This document shows, piece after piece, positions 17,528 to 26,811 of a DNA stretch of 64,000 nt. The notes under the pieces were generated by a model. That model worked only from the letters and a program-made list of their open reading frames with translations, was not told the DNA's origin and made no database searches. Location of the stretch: the NCBI RefSeq assembly GCF_014695575.1, contig NZ_JACJOO010000039.1:21003-85002 (forward strand). The letters are read 5' to 3'. The stretch's first letter is position 1. Each line of letters opens with the position of its first letter. Source of the stretch: Leptolyngbya sp. FACHB-8. Lineage in GTDB: Bacteria; Cyanobacteriota; Cyanobacteriia; Elainellales; Elainellaceae. Both the position numbers and the translations under genes were made by a program.

Positions 17528-18049
17528 CTACAGCAGCTCTGGAGAAAAGAAAAAGGGCAGTGCTTCAGCAACTGGATCCGCGACCGTGTCCTGTCGCTTC
17601 ATGGCCCAATATTGGCTCAGGAAATGGATTTGTCGCAGGCCCACCCAAAGGTTCAGTCCAGGAATAAACAGCCACCATACCGTCAACGGTTCTTTCATCC
17701 CAGCTTCTCGATATAGCTGGTTGACTGTGCGATACAGGCGAAATTGCACGACGTAGATCCACACGACACCCAGTAGCGACAGCCAACCGAACCATCCGGG
17801 CACATCAGGGTCCCAGGTGGCGAGGGCAGGGGGAATTGTGACACCCAACAGGAAGGGGAGGAGGGCGATCGCCCCCGAAAAATCCGAGCCTGTATAACGT
17901 TTCAGCTCATCCTGAATCACCCACTTGTAATAGCCGTAATAGATCAGGCCAGTAAGGGCCGAGAAGAGCATTACTTTCCACAACGGACGGGGTTGCCCCA
18001 ACAGAGCAGCAGTCGAAGCCTCACGAACCTCAGCAACGGGGTTTGTCAT
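17528..18049 (-). CDS. Small membrane protein (DUF4234-like)
   Basis: A 173-residue protein with three to four hydrophobic segments: LWKVMLFSALTGLIYYGYYK, GAIALLPFLLGVTIPPALA, FGWLSLLGVVWIYVVQFRLY and TVWWLFIPGLNLWVGLRQI. The 'LTGLIYYGYYKWV' pattern and the later QIHFLSQYWAM resemble DUF4234-type integral membrane proteins. Function is unknown. It ends about 70 bases before the pentapeptide-repeat start on the same strand, and its stop lies within the region that could be translated upstream of that gene. Confidence 0.75.
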   Translation of the reverse strand: MTNPVAEVREASTAALLGQPRPLWKVMLFSALTGLIYYGYYKWVIQDELKRYTGSDFSGAIALLPFLLGVTIPPALATWDPDVPGWFGWLSLLGVVWIYVVQFRLYRTVNQLYREAGMKEPLTVWWLFIPGLNLWVGLRQIHFLSQYWAMKRQDTVADPVAEALPFFFSPELL

Positions 18050-18129
18050 GCGATACCATTCTGAGAAAACTATTTATAATTCTTAACAAAAATGGCTGTC
18101 TCGGCAAGGCAGATTTCTTTTTTGCATGT

Positions 18130-18168
18130 GTGTTGTGGGAGGTGTGTAAAGCACACCTCCCACAACAC
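18130..18168. repeat. 17-bp-arm palindrome
   Basis: GTGTTGTGGGAGGTGTG (18130-18146) pairs with 18152-18168, loop TAAAG. The stem is close to that of the 25854 element (GTGTTGTGGGTGAGGTG), suggesting a shared family (F). It lies in the 319-base divergent gap upstream of the NrdG-like gene; the rest of the gap holds no gene. Confidence 0.8.
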
Positions 18169-18368
18169 GTTTATTGCCAGAGCAATAGGATTTGCCATAC
18201 GCCTCCTCACAAGTTCCTCACCTTTGATGACTAGTCTAAAAACAAGCATTGCTGAGGCGGAATATAGGTTGAGTCTAAAACTCTACGTCCCGCATTCAGA
18301 ACCAGATTCTTGCCAGTAATGCTCAATGCGTTCCATTCTGAAGCGTCGGCTTTCCTAAGGAGGTTCGT

Positions 18369-18992
18369 ATGCGTCGCCAAAATCCATCTATAACCCTGAT
18401 GGAAATTCCGCCGGGTTACCTCAACATCATGGGCTATGTAGATGAGTCTGAGGTTAATGGGCCAGGATGCCGGGCTGTCATTTGGGTGCAGGGCTGCTTG
18501 CGGGAATGCCCTGGTTGCTTCAATACAGACTCTTGGTCATTTGAAGTGAATGAGTTAGTGTCGGTTGAATCCCTAGTGCATCGTATCTTCAGCAATCCCC
18601 GTAATGAAGGTGTGACGTTTTCTGGGGGAGAGCCTTTTTGGCAGGCTCCGGCTCTGGCTAGCCTGGCGCGACAGATCAAAGCGGCAGGGCTGAATGTCAT
18701 GTCCTTCAGTGGCTTCCGTCTAGAGGAGTTGCAGTCAGAGTATGGCCCTGCTGGGGCCGCGGAGTTGCTAGAGCAACTGGATATTTTGATTGATGGTCCT
18801 TATGTGGAATCTCTGGCAATCAATCAGCCAGATTCGCCCGTTTCTTCAAGCAATGAGCGGGTGCATATTTTTAACCCGGAGCTTCGCGATCGCATCACCT
18901 GGGCCAGCGACCAGATCGAAGTCCACGTTTTCAAAGACGGCAGTCGCCTTGTCACAGGCTACCGAGGTAACCTACTGTTTGCCGAGCAATAG
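18369..18992 (+). CDS. NrdG-like radical SAM activating protein
   Basis: A 207-residue radical SAM protein of the anaerobic ribonucleotide reductase activase / pyruvate formate-lyase activase class. The cluster motif CLRECPGC (43-50, C-x3-C-x2-C) is intact and is followed by TFSGGEPFWQ (83-92), the SAM-binding GGE. Length and compactness match NrdG. The Shine-Dalgarno TAAGGAGG lies five bases before the ATG, the best in this window. No nrdD or other glycyl radical enzyme is adjacent, so the partner is unknown. The stop codon TAG is formed within the family B element that follows. Confidence 0.88.
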   Translation: MRRQNPSITLMEIPPGYLNIMGYVDESEVNGPGCRAVIWVQGCLRECPGCFNTDSWSFEVNELVSVESLVHRIFSNPRNEGVTFSGGEPFWQAPALASLARQIKAAGLNVMSFSGFRLEELQSEYGPAGAAELLEQLDILIDGPYVESLAINQPDSPVSSSNERVHIFNPELRDRITWASDQIEVHVFKDGSRLVTGYRGNLLFAEQ

Positions 18993-19093
18993 GCGATTTC
19001 AGTAATGAAATGACCTCTGTGATGTGGGTGGTTTGCCCACGAAGCAGGCAAATCACCCACATCACAGATAAAATCCTAGGCGGCTATTTCCTT
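18990..19093. mobile_element. Family B palindromic element (B3), overlaps NrdG-like stop
   Basis: Left end TAGGCGATTTCAGTAATGAAATGACC and right end ending TTTCCTTAG match the other family B copies. The stem (19017-19037 with 19047-19067) is 21 bp with one wobble. Its sequence differs from B1 and B4 on both strands at the same positions, so pairing is preserved. The first three bases form the stop codon of the upstream gene. Confidence 0.75.
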
Positions 19094-19202
19094 AGCTGTG
19101 ACAAAATTGAAGCTCCCCAAATTCTTCAAAAATCTGGGGAGCTGAGCGCTTAAGTCTGATTTCAGCACTCCTTAGTGAAGGAGCACGTTTCAACAACCCG
19201 GT

Positions 19203-20444
19203 TTAGTGGGTATGACTATGGCTATGCCCGTGTTCGTGGCTATGTCCATGGTCATGGCTATGACCATGACCGTTATCGTGGCTGTGGCCATTTCCGTGGT
19301 CATGGCTGTGCCCATGGTCGTGGGAATGGCTCTGGAAATGGCTGGCCTGTGCTGCTGCTAGCGATGGGTTCACGACCAGAGCATTGGCTGAGAGCAAATC
19401 GCCAATGTGGCGGTCGGCCCACCGCCCTGCCATCCGTAAGAATTCCGGTTGATCGTTAACACAGGGCATTTGGACAAAAGTGACATCTGGACGCTTGCGA
19501 CGCAGACCATGAATGATGTGCTCTACATCCAGCAACGTCTCATGGTTCTCGGTAGCAAAGCCAATAGGCATAAAGACGATCGCCGTTGCACCCAATTCCA
19601 TTAAGTTCTTGGCAGCCAGCTCAGCGTTGGGCTGCGTCCACTCAATCAGCGGAGTCTGGTGGTTCAGCCAACCTACCGAGATCAGCGGGTAGCGGTGAAT
19701 GAGTTGCTCCCGCACCCGCTCATAGAGTGCTTGACTTTCATCAATCCCAGAGGTGAAGCCTTTGGCCTTATGGGGGCAGCCATGATTCATCAGCACAATC
19801 CCGATTTGCGAAGGCAGGTGGGCGACAGCCAGATCATGGGTGATCTTGTCTTCCACCATGCGCCCTAGAAGGGTAATGTACTCGGGTTCGTTATAGAAGG
19901 AGGGAATGTAGCGAATGCCTTTTACCCAGTGCTCAGTGCCCTGGTAAGTGCTAGCCAACGCGTTATTAACCTGTTCTACCGCAATACCGCTGGTAAAAAT
20001 GGAATCCACTACCAGCAGAGGGTAGATCAGAATTTTGTCGAAGCCTTCGTTGCGGATTTGCTCAATCACCTGGTTGGGTAAAAAAGGCGCACAGAAGTTG
20101 AAAGCTTTGAAAACTTTGATGCGATCGCCCCATCGCTCCTTCAGTTCCTTCTCAATGCCTGCTCGCTGTTGCTCAAAAATGGCGTTGTGAGGAGAGATGA
20201 AGTGATCGTGCTGATGCTGCCACTCATGCAGATCAAACACCGCTAGGAGTTTGGCAAGAGGCGGATATAGCCAGGTAGGTACAGGAGCAAACTTGGCCGT
20301 CAGGAGATTCAACGCCTGCTCGTTGTAGTTGGCAAAATCGTCATAGCTTTCCACTTCACCGTAACCCATCAACAAAACAGCGACGCGATCGCTGCCAGAG
20401 GAAACGTTAGGGGACTGGTGTACTTGCTCAGGGGTCGCGACCAC
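19203..20444 (-). CDS. Ferrochelatase-like protein with His-rich tail
   Basis: A 413-residue protein of the chelatase superfamily. RVAVLLMGYGEVESYDDF near the N terminus and IGIVLMNHGCPHKAKGF mirror the two halves of ferrochelatase; the latter aligns with the catalytic-His loop (SAHG-x-P) of HemH. It is distinct from the main cyanobacterial HemH, which carries a Cab-type helix at the C terminus. The last 45 residues are almost only H, S, D, G, N in (HSHDHG)n form and should bind Ni, Co or Zn. Start is GTG at 20444 with GGAGGG six bases upstream (MVATPEQVHQ). A metal-delivery or chelation role is inference. Confidence 0.82.
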   Translation of the reverse strand: MVATPEQVHQSPNVSSGSDRVAVLLMGYGEVESYDDFANYNEQALNLLTAKFAPVPTWLYPPLAKLLAVFDLHEWQHQHDHFISPHNAIFEQQRAGIEKELKERWGDRIKVFKAFNFCAPFLPNQVIEQIRNEGFDKILIYPLLVVDSIFTSGIAVEQVNNALASTYQGTEHWVKGIRYIPSFYNEPEYITLLGRMVEDKITHDLAVAHLPSQIGIVLMNHGCPHKAKGFTSGIDESQALYERVREQLIHRYPLISVGWLNHQTPLIEWTQPNAELAAKNLMELGATAIVFMPIGFATENHETLLDVEHIIHGLRRKRPDVTFVQMPCVNDQPEFLRMAGRWADRHIGDLLSANALVVNPSLAAAQASHFQSHSHDHGHSHDHGNGHSHDNGHGHSHDHGHSHEHGHSHSHTH

Positions 20445-20718
20445 GGGGAACCCTCCAAATCGGTTTTTTTCGAAAATGTGCAGAAGCTTTGGAAAAAGAA
20501 GTGGAGCATCCATCGAAAGGTAGGCGCCCACAAGGATTACCCTACCACCCCCCCGCAGGGCATCTATGCCTTTCCTCGGATAGAGATTTCTCCAAAAACT
20601 CACGCTTTTCAAGGGTTTGGCAAGATGTCGGGATGTTATCTAAGGGGAAGGCAAAACTCATGTTTTCTTAGTATTTGCAATATTTTTTAGCCTTTGCCTT
20701 TCCTCTAATACCCATTCA

Positions 20719-20826
20719 ATACAGCGCTTTGCGCTTGAATAAAATGCAGTTATTTTTGTGAGAGCCTCGCGCCGCGAGGCTCTCACAAAAATAACTTGTA
20801 CCTCATAGGCTTGAAAAGTGCTGTAT
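20719..20826. mobile_element. Family A palindromic element (A2)
   Basis: A 23-bp stem (20748-20770 with 20774-20796, loop GCC) lies between inverted ends ATACAGCGC and GTGCTGTAT, giving about 108 bp. Bases TA border both ends, as at 47994, which fits TA-target insertion. It lies between the chelatase-like gene's 5' flank and the next hairpin. The 270 bases upstream of it toward 20445 hold no gene. Confidence 0.78.
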
Positions 20827-20847
20827 GCATCTGCAGATTAGGAAATA

Positions 20848-20906
20848 TGAGCTTTCCAAAAAGAAGACGCCGCGCATTACGCGGCGTCTTCTTTTTGGAA
20901 AGCTCA
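20848..20906. terminator. 27-bp-arm hairpin after the renalase-like gene
   Basis: 20848-20874 pairs exactly with 20880-20906, loop CATTA. The minus-strand stop of the renalase-like gene is five bases away, so the hairpin is at the end of that transcript. On the minus strand the stem carries AAAAAG/CTTTTT segments near its base. Length is far beyond a usual terminator. Confidence 0.85.
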
Positions 20907-20910
20907 ATTG

Positions 20911-22005
20911 CTACTTCGTGTTGGCGTAACTGGCAAAGTCTACAGGCGCCAACGATCGCTGTTTCAGCCGAGCATTAATTGCCCAGGCTGCTGCTTCTCC
21001 AGTCTCCAGGGCCGCTTCCAGGTTGTCACCGCCGCACCAGTCTCCAGCGCAGACGATAGGCAGTGGAACCGCTGCACTGGGGCAGTTTTCCAACCCCTGG
21101 CGTACCCGCGCGTAGCGCCAGCGGTGAACTTGTAGTGCTTCAGGTTTCTCCAACCCGGGCAAAAAGGCTGAAGCTTCTTGCAACAGTGCCCGCCCAATGG
21201 GCTCCAGGGATGTTGCTTCCAGGTACTTTTGAGCAAAGCTGCCATTGCTTTGCAGCAGCACAACCCGACGGCCATCCGTATTCCGCTTTCGGCTCTCAAG
21301 GCTGAGCCAGCCTAGAGAAGGATGATCATCAAAATGCAGGGCATTCCAGGCAGGGTCATCGGGTGTTTCAGTCCCGCTGGGGTAGACTGCGATCGCCGTA
21401 ATACAGGGATCAAACTGTACCGATTGCACCGACTCCAGCATTTCCGTTGGCAGTCCGTCTGCCAGGAGGGGTTCTAACAGACTAGCGGCTTGAGGGGCCG
21501 GCACGGCCAGCACCACTCCCCGCACTCGCAAGGGCAAAATCGCATGGCCGGGCATCGGCTCCAGTGTCAATGTCCAGCGGGTATTGGAATGGGTTGGGGT
21601 GAGCGCAGTAACCCGCTGTCCCCGCCACACGGTCAAACCTTCCGCTAGAAACTTGGCTACGGAGTTCATGCCATCCGGAGCTACATAATAGGGTTCGCTT
21701 CCTGGAGGTTTAATCTCGCCTGTAGCGCTAACATGGCGCACAGCTTCCGTCCAGGATTTCACAAGGTCACGATCGCGCAAAATCGGAATCAACTCTTCGG
21801 TGTAGGGACCCTGCGCTTCCAGATAGCGGGTACCGTGGTCGGCACTCACACCAGACAGGCGGCGGGTTGCCAACCGGCCCCCTACGCCACGGGATTTTTC
21901 CACGACCACGACGGAGTAGCCCGCCCGCTGGAGTTGTTGGGCACACACAATACCCGACAACCCGGCTCCAACTACCGCGATATCACAGGGCTTCGACGAC
22001 ACCAT
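20911..22005 (-). CDS. FAD-dependent oxidoreductase, renalase-like
   Basis: A 364-residue flavoprotein of the renalase / amine-oxidase class. The dinucleotide fold opens with IAVVGAGLSGIVCAQQL and VVVVEKSRGVGGRLATRR, which is the distinctive GGR(L/M)-ATRR motif of this group. The C terminus shows the FAD-contact motif IVCAGDWCGGDNLEAALETG. Full length and intact. Related cyanobacterial proteins are conserved but their substrate is not known; renalase oxidises dihydro-NAD isomers, which is a possible role. Its stop lies five bases from a large hairpin. Confidence 0.9.
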   Translation of the reverse strand: MVSSKPCDIAVVGAGLSGIVCAQQLQRAGYSVVVVEKSRGVGGRLATRRLSGVSADHGTRYLEAQGPYTEELIPILRDRDLVKSWTEAVRHVSATGEIKPPGSEPYYVAPDGMNSVAKFLAEGLTVWRGQRVTALTPTHSNTRWTLTLEPMPGHAILPLRVRGVVLAVPAPQAASLLEPLLADGLPTEMLESVQSVQFDPCITAIAVYPSGTETPDDPAWNALHFDDHPSLGWLSLESRKRNTDGRRVVLLQSNGSFAQKYLEATSLEPIGRALLQEASAFLPGLEKPEALQVHRWRYARVRQGLENCPSAAVPLPIVCAGDWCGGDNLEAALETGEAAAWAINARLKQRSLAPVDFASYANTK

Positions 22006-22050
22006 AGGGCAACGTTACGCAAAGAAAAATATCACCTTAACCGTTCAACT

Positions 22051-23046
22051 CTACACCGAACCCATGACCAAACAAAGGGCTGGGAAGATGAGATATTCCA
22101 GGAAAAACAGCTTCCAGATGAATTGATAAAACCGAGCGATCGCCCCTTTGTCTTTCAAATCCACCCGTTCACTGTGCCACCACAGCACCCCCAATAAAAT
22201 CCCGTGAGTTATCATCAACCCCAGACCATTGACTCCCGATAATAGGGGAGCTACCACAATCATCCCGCCGTAACAGGCAGTCAGCACCCAACGCGACAGA
22301 TTAAATACCGTTCGCTGGCCCAAACGAATGGTGAACGTGCTGATGTGGTATTGCCGATCGCCTTCCAGGTCAGGAATATCCTTAAAAATGGCGATGGCAA
22401 AGGTAAATACCAGAATGAACAGGGTTAATGCCCAGATAGGGGCAGGGAGGAATAGGCGATCGCCGATCCCCTGATTCCATTGGTGCTGAAAATGCAGGAA
22501 CAATCCCAGGTTAACAATTAAACCGCGCACTGACAGGATGCAAAAGGATGCTAATGCCGGGAAACGCTTGAGCCGTATGGGCGGCAGAGAATATGCCGTT
22601 CCAATTAACAAGCTCAGCCAAACGGTACCCATCAGCCACATTCCCTGGGATGCAGATAGTGCCAATCCCAGCAGCCCCATCACTCCGATAATGCGACGAG
22701 CTTGGGTACGGGTAAACTCTCCAGCGGCCAGTGGGAGGTGTGGTTTATTGATGCGATCGATGGCAACATCTTCAAGCTGATTGAGGCCGACGATGTAGAC
22801 ATTGCCAGCAAGACAGGCCAGGAGTGTAAAAAGGATGGGAAAGGGAGCGGGATAGGAGTGGCGATCGCTCTCCAAAGCCCAGGCGATCGTCGCTAAACTC
22901 AGCACGCTGAGGGTTGTTCCGATGATGGTATGAGGTCGCGAAAACTTCCAGAAGGCGTAGAGCCAGCCGCGCAGTTCCGAGGGAGCAGAGGAGGAAAAGA
23001 ATTTTTGGGGGGAGGTTTGAGGTTCAGGGGAAGCAGGCCGACGCAT
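22051..23046 (-). CDS. hpt: Homogentisate phytyltransferase (UbiA family)
   Basis: A 331-residue UbiA prenyltransferase. NQLEDVAIDRINKPHLPLA (N/D-x3-D-x3-D type) and the second acidic site FKDIPDLEGDRQY are in place, with seven to nine hydrophobic helices between and after. The sequence order matches homogentisate phytyltransferase, which joins homogentisate and phytyl-PP in the first committed step of tocopherol synthesis. The tocopherol methyltransferase gene lies 400 bases upstream on the same strand, which supports the assignment over chlorophyll synthase. It follows the renalase-like gene's 5' end with 45 bases spacing. Confidence 0.92.
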   Translation of the reverse strand: MRRPASPEPQTSPQKFFSSSAPSELRGWLYAFWKFSRPHTIIGTTLSVLSLATIAWALESDRHSYPAPFPILFTLLACLAGNVYIVGLNQLEDVAIDRINKPHLPLAAGEFTRTQARRIIGVMGLLGLALSASQGMWLMGTVWLSLLIGTAYSLPPIRLKRFPALASFCILSVRGLIVNLGLFLHFQHQWNQGIGDRLFLPAPIWALTLFILVFTFAIAIFKDIPDLEGDRQYHISTFTIRLGQRTVFNLSRWVLTACYGGMIVVAPLLSGVNGLGLMITHGILLGVLWWHSERVDLKDKGAIARFYQFIWKLFFLEYLIFPALCLVMGSV

Positions 23047-23446
23047 GGAACCCTTGGGTTACGACGCGATGATTTTACTCTGGAATCCCAGATCAGGAAT
23101 CTGAGCAAAGATAGGGAAAATCTGTAATTTTCGGGATTTATGGGCACCTTAGATGCCGATAGCTCCTTGAGAACTCAAGAGAATAGTGGCTTTACATCCA
23201 TCCTCTTGGGAAACATTTGGCGATCGCGACAAAATTTGTAGGGAAGACTCGTACGGGCAAGTTTTGCCCTTATCTCAACTGCACAACAGAGGGTTATCAT
23301 TCAAAACCGCCCTCGCATGGATGTGCATCCAGAATGAGGGCGGATCTGGTCAGAAGGTCAACGACATGGGTAAGGATGGCCGACCAAACCCGCCCTCACA
23401 AACCATTACGGCCTGGAATGTGAGGAAATCTTGAAAAATAGAGGCA
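23047..23446. other. 400-base gap with a CCGCCCTC hairpin
   Basis: No credible gene. A stem CCGCCCTC (23307-23314) with GAGGGCGG (23336-23343) encloses a second pairing TGGATG/CATCCA (23318-23331). Two short plus-strand frames cross it but have repeat-like composition. The interval probably carries the hpt promoter. Confidence 0.55.
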
Positions 23447-24289
23447 TTAGCGAGTTCCTGTTAGCAGCCCAAAGCGTACTAAGCCAGTTTGATATCCCCG
23501 CTGCATCAATCCCAGAGATAATGCTGCCCGCACGGTCGTCCATCCGGCCTGTACCAACCCCACGAGAGCCGCAGGCGTAAAGGCCGAGTCAATCACTACA
23601 TCCCAGAAGGGGGCAACAGCGGTTGACCAATCTTCCGTCCGAAGGTTCTGGAAGCCAGTAGATTGGGCAATCTCAGCATATTCTGGCAACGAGATCACAT
23701 GGGGCAGACAGTACACTTCGTAAATCTTCGCTAGATGTTGTTCTTCCTCAACGGTGAGTGGCGCTTCGGGTGGAGCTATAGGTCGATGGCACCAGGTCGC
23801 CATTATAAAGCGTCCCCCCGGTTTCAATACCCGAAAGCATTCCTGCACAAACTTCACTTTGTCAGGCATGTGCTCGCCGCTCTCCAGTGACCAGACAAAA
23901 TCAAAGGAGGCATCCTCAAAGGGCATGTGCAGGGCATCGGCGACTTCAAACTGAGCTGGAAGCCCGGCTGCTTTCGCCCGCTCTCTGGCCCGCTGAGCTT
24001 GCACTGGGCTGAGGGTAATCCCAGTTGCTTCTGCTCCAAACTTTTCGGCCAGGTAGAGTGAACTTCCACCAATGCCACAACCCACATCCAGAATCTTCTG
24101 GGCCTGAGTCACCTCGCCCCAACGCAACAGCTCATCAATCAAATCAATCTGGGCCTGGCGACGCTCCTTCTTCTGGCGACCATCGGCTCCGTAGTAGCCG
24201 TGGTGCATGTGCTCTCCCCAAATTCGCTCCCAAAGGCCGGAGGATTGGTCGTAAAAGTGTTGAATTCTTTGTTGCAGCGAGAGGGTCAT
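23447..24289 (-). CDS. Gamma-tocopherol methyltransferase-like SAM enzyme
   Basis: A 280-residue SAM methyltransferase. The SAM loop ILDVGCGIGGSSLYLAEKF and acid VTGITLS are classical; SLESGEHMPDK and MATWCHRP follow. Together with the N-terminal HMHHGYYG this is the pattern of gamma-tocopherol C-methyltransferase of cyanobacteria and plants, which converts gamma- to alpha-tocopherol. The alternative is another member of the same family (e.g. MPBQ methyltransferase), but the adjacent hpt supports tocopherol. It has no plastid-type extension. Confidence 0.88.
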   Translation of the reverse strand: MTLSLQQRIQHFYDQSSGLWERIWGEHMHHGYYGADGRQKKERRQAQIDLIDELLRWGEVTQAQKILDVGCGIGGSSLYLAEKFGAEATGITLSPVQAQRARERAKAAGLPAQFEVADALHMPFEDASFDFVWSLESGEHMPDKVKFVQECFRVLKPGGRFIMATWCHRPIAPPEAPLTVEEEQHLAKIYEVYCLPHVISLPEYAEIAQSTGFQNLRTEDWSTAVAPFWDVVIDSAFTPAALVGLVQAGWTTVRAALSLGLMQRGYQTGLVRFGLLTGTR

Positions 24290-24435
24290 AGATTACGGTT
24301 TAATTGTTCAGATAGGGCTAAGGATAAGGGTATTGGGTAAAATTCGCTGTTGCGAGAGTACCCTATGGGCGATCGCTTCCCCATCTTCCCAAAGGCTCAG
24401 CCCGATCCTCCTATGAGTATTTGCCCGTGAGTTTA

Positions 24436-25788
24436 ATGTTCTCTGGCCCCGCCATGACCATCCCCCGGACAATTTGTCTGGGTTTTGCAGCCTTCATTGC
24501 TGTAGGGACGCTGCTTCTAATGCTGCCCATCTCTATCACTAGTGGGCAGTGGGGAGATTTCATTGTTTCCCTGTTTATGTCTACCTCGGCAGTCTGTGTA
24601 ACAGGTCTGGCAGTGGTCGATCCAGGAACTTACTTTACGCCCTTTGGCCAGGCCATGCTGCTGCTTCTCGTCCAGATGGGTGGGTTAGGCTATATGACTG
24701 CTAACACGTTACTACTGTTAGTATTGCGGCGGCGTTTACGGCTGCGAGACAAGCTAGCTATTCAACAAGCTCTGGATAAGGAGGGATTGTCGGGAGCGAG
24801 GAATCTGGTGAAATCCATCATTGGGTTAACGTTGCTATTCGAATTGACCGGCACGTTCCTGATGATCCCTACCTTTGTTCATGACCATGGTTGGTCTAGT
24901 GGGCTCTGGTATGCCCTCTTCCACAGTGTTAGCGCATTTAATAATGCCGGGTTTGCTCTGTTTTCCGACAACCTGATCGGTTATGCAACATCTATCCCTA
25001 TTAATCTGGTCATTACCTTTCTGATTATTTTTGGCGGGATCGGATACCAGGTCATTATGGAGATGTTTATCTGGATACGTGACCGTATTCAGGGACGGCC
25101 AGAACGGGTTGTATTGCCGCTTAATTTCAAGGTCGTCATCAGCACGACCCTGGCGCTTCTAATTGTTGGTACCCTGGCCTTTTTCATTGTGGAGTATCGC
25201 AATCCGGAGGTCGTAGAAGGATACAACACGGGTGAGCGTCTCCTCCTGGCCTGGTTTCAGTCAGTCGTACCGCGTACGGCTGGATTTAATACGATTAACT
25301 ACGGCGATATGACTCAGTCGGGGCTATTCATTACAATCGCCCTGATGTTTATTGGCGCTAGTCCCGGTGGTACGGGGGGAGGTATCAAAACTACGACAGT
25401 GCGAGTGTTGTATTCCTGTACCAAATCGGTTTTACAAGGGAAGCAAGAAGTCTTGTGTTACCGCCGTCAAATTCCTATGAGCTTGATTTTGAAAGCGGTT
25501 GCAGTGTTATTTGGTTCGGCCACAACAGTCGTGCTGTCTAGTATTTTGATCTCTATTACGGATCCCGAACTTGAGTTCATCAAAGTTCTCTTCGAATCAG
25601 TTTCGGCCTTTGCGACGGTTGGCCTATCTACAGGAATTACCGCCACCGTCACTGTTTGGTCAAAGCTTGTCTTGATTGGCACGATGTACGTGGGACGGGT
25701 GGGGATTTTGCTCCTCATGTCGGCTGTTCTCGGAGATCCAAGCCCCAGTGCAATCCGCTATCCCGAAGAGAACCTATTAGTTGGATAA
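24436..25788 (+). CDS. ktrB: Ktr potassium uptake channel subunit KtrB
   Basis: A membrane subunit of about 450 residues of the Trk/Ktr/HKT family. The four pore-loop repeats are visible with filter residues at STSAVCVTGLAVVD, HSVSAFNNAGFALF, VVPRTAGFNTINYGD and SVSAFATVGLSTGIT. Eight membrane spans surround them. In cyanobacteria this pair supports Na+-dependent high-affinity K+ uptake and osmotic response. The start is uncertain: ATG at 24436 or 24454, with non-ATG options upstream. ktrA lies 256 bases downstream, separated by a 34-bp-arm palindrome. Confidence 0.93.
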   Translation: MFSGPAMTIPRTICLGFAAFIAVGTLLLMLPISITSGQWGDFIVSLFMSTSAVCVTGLAVVDPGTYFTPFGQAMLLLLVQMGGLGYMTANTLLLLVLRRRLRLRDKLAIQQALDKEGLSGARNLVKSIIGLTLLFELTGTFLMIPTFVHDHGWSSGLWYALFHSVSAFNNAGFALFSDNLIGYATSIPINLVITFLIIFGGIGYQVIMEMFIWIRDRIQGRPERVVLPLNFKVVISTTLALLIVGTLAFFIVEYRNPEVVEGYNTGERLLLAWFQSVVPRTAGFNTINYGDMTQSGLFITIALMFIGASPGGTGGGIKTTTVRVLYSCTKSVLQGKQEVLCYRRQIPMSLILKAVAVLFGSATTVVLSSILISITDPELEFIKVLFESVSAFATVGLSTGITATVTVWSKLVLIGTMYVGRVGILLLMSAVLGDPSPSAIRYPEENLLVG

Positions 25789-25853
25789 GTTTGGGATTAG
25801 CTTTGAGCGCGGATATGACGCTGCCTTTAAACGCTGAGCTCTAAAAATTGTGT

Positions 25854-25924
25854 CAGGATTTACGCACTTGTGTTGTGGGTGAGGTGCTTTGCACCTCACC
25901 CACAACACAAGTGCGTAAATCCTG
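25854..25924. repeat. Perfect 34-bp-arm palindrome between ktrB and ktrA
   Basis: 25854-25887 pairs with 25891-25924 without mismatch, loop TTT. It includes the family F sequence GATTTACGC and GTGTTGTGGGTGAGGTG. It sits 66 bases after the ktrB stop and 120 bases before ktrA, and could uncouple expression of the two subunits. Confidence 0.93.
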
Positions 25925-26044
25925 TTTGTCTTGAATTGGGTTGAGCCCTTATCAGCTCTATATTTCGTACACGCCTCAAATTTGAATCTCTGAGGGTCTG
26001 ATAGGCTGGAAAGGTCAACCTCTACATTATTCCCGGATTCAACT

Positions 26045-26740
26045 GTGAATCTGAACTCTTTGAACTTCTTCAAAAGCCTTCGAACTAGCAACCGCCAGTA
26101 TGCTGTCATTGGGCTGGGGCGCTTTGGTCGAGCCGTATGTATGACCCTCCATAACCTGGGCTATGAAGTGCTGGGCATGGATACTGATGAGCGTCGGGTA
26201 GATCAGGCGATCGCCGATGAAATTGCTGCCCATGCCCTGCAACTGGACTCAACCCAGCCTGCTGCCTTACAAGAAGCAGGCGTGTTCGAGTTTGATACAG
26301 TCATCGTAGCCATCGGGAACTACGTCCAGGAAAGCATTATCACGACTCTGAATCTCAAGGAAGGGGGCGTGCCCCATGTGGTAGCGAAGGCGTCTTCCGA
26401 AGTCCACGGCAAGCTGCTGCATCGGGTTGGAGCCGACCATGTGGTATTTCCTGAGCACGAGATGGGGTGTGAGTTAGCGCGATCGCTCACCCGCCCTGGT
26501 ATCCTCGATCGCTTTGAACTCGACCCCGACCACAGCATTGTGGAAGTGGTCGTGCCAAAGGAATTTGACGGTAAATCAATTCTGGATCTGGATTTGCGTT
26601 CGCGCTACGGCGTCAATGTTCTGGCGGTGTGCCACAATGACCGTTTTGAAATTAACCCCAATCCCAACGTGCGCCTTACCAAGGACTCCATTTTGGTAGT
26701 GGTAGGCTCCAATAAAGGCATCAACCAGCTTCCTGTTTAA
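26045..26740 (+). CDS. ktrA: Ktr potassium uptake regulatory subunit KtrA
   Basis: A 231-residue cytosolic RCK protein gating Ktr[21 protein letters not shown] (about 19-38) is the NAD(H)/ATP-binding Rossmann loop, with the acidic end of beta 2 at MDTDERRVD; the C-terminal part [21 protein letters not shown] is the RCK-C (TrkA-C) domain. GTG at 26045 gives [12 protein letters not shown], the usual N-terminal helix of cyanobacterial KtrA. It is encoded after ktrB in the order normal for cyanobacteria. Confidence 0.94.
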   Translation: MNLNSLNFFKSLRTSNRQYAVIGLGRFGRAVCMTLHNLGYEVLGMDTDERRVDQAIADEIAAHALQLDSTQPAALQEAGVFEFDTVIVAIGNYVQESIITTLNLKEGGVPHVVAKASSEVHGKLLHRVGADHVVFPEHEMGCELARSLTRPGILDRFELDPDHSIVEVVVPKEFDGKSILDLDLRSRYGVNVLAVCHNDRFEINPNPNVRLTKDSILVVVGSNKGINQLPV

Positions 26741-26811
26741 GTCATTTCGTGCCCATGGGTACGAAAATAATTTTTTCTACACCTTCTCCAAGATCTTTTC
26801 AGAGGTTTGCT

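Noticed and set aside
19175..19459. 94-codon plus-strand frame rich in Gly, His and Arg
   Set aside because: It is the antisense reading of the His-rich tail of the chelatase-like gene; repeat DNA keeps it open.
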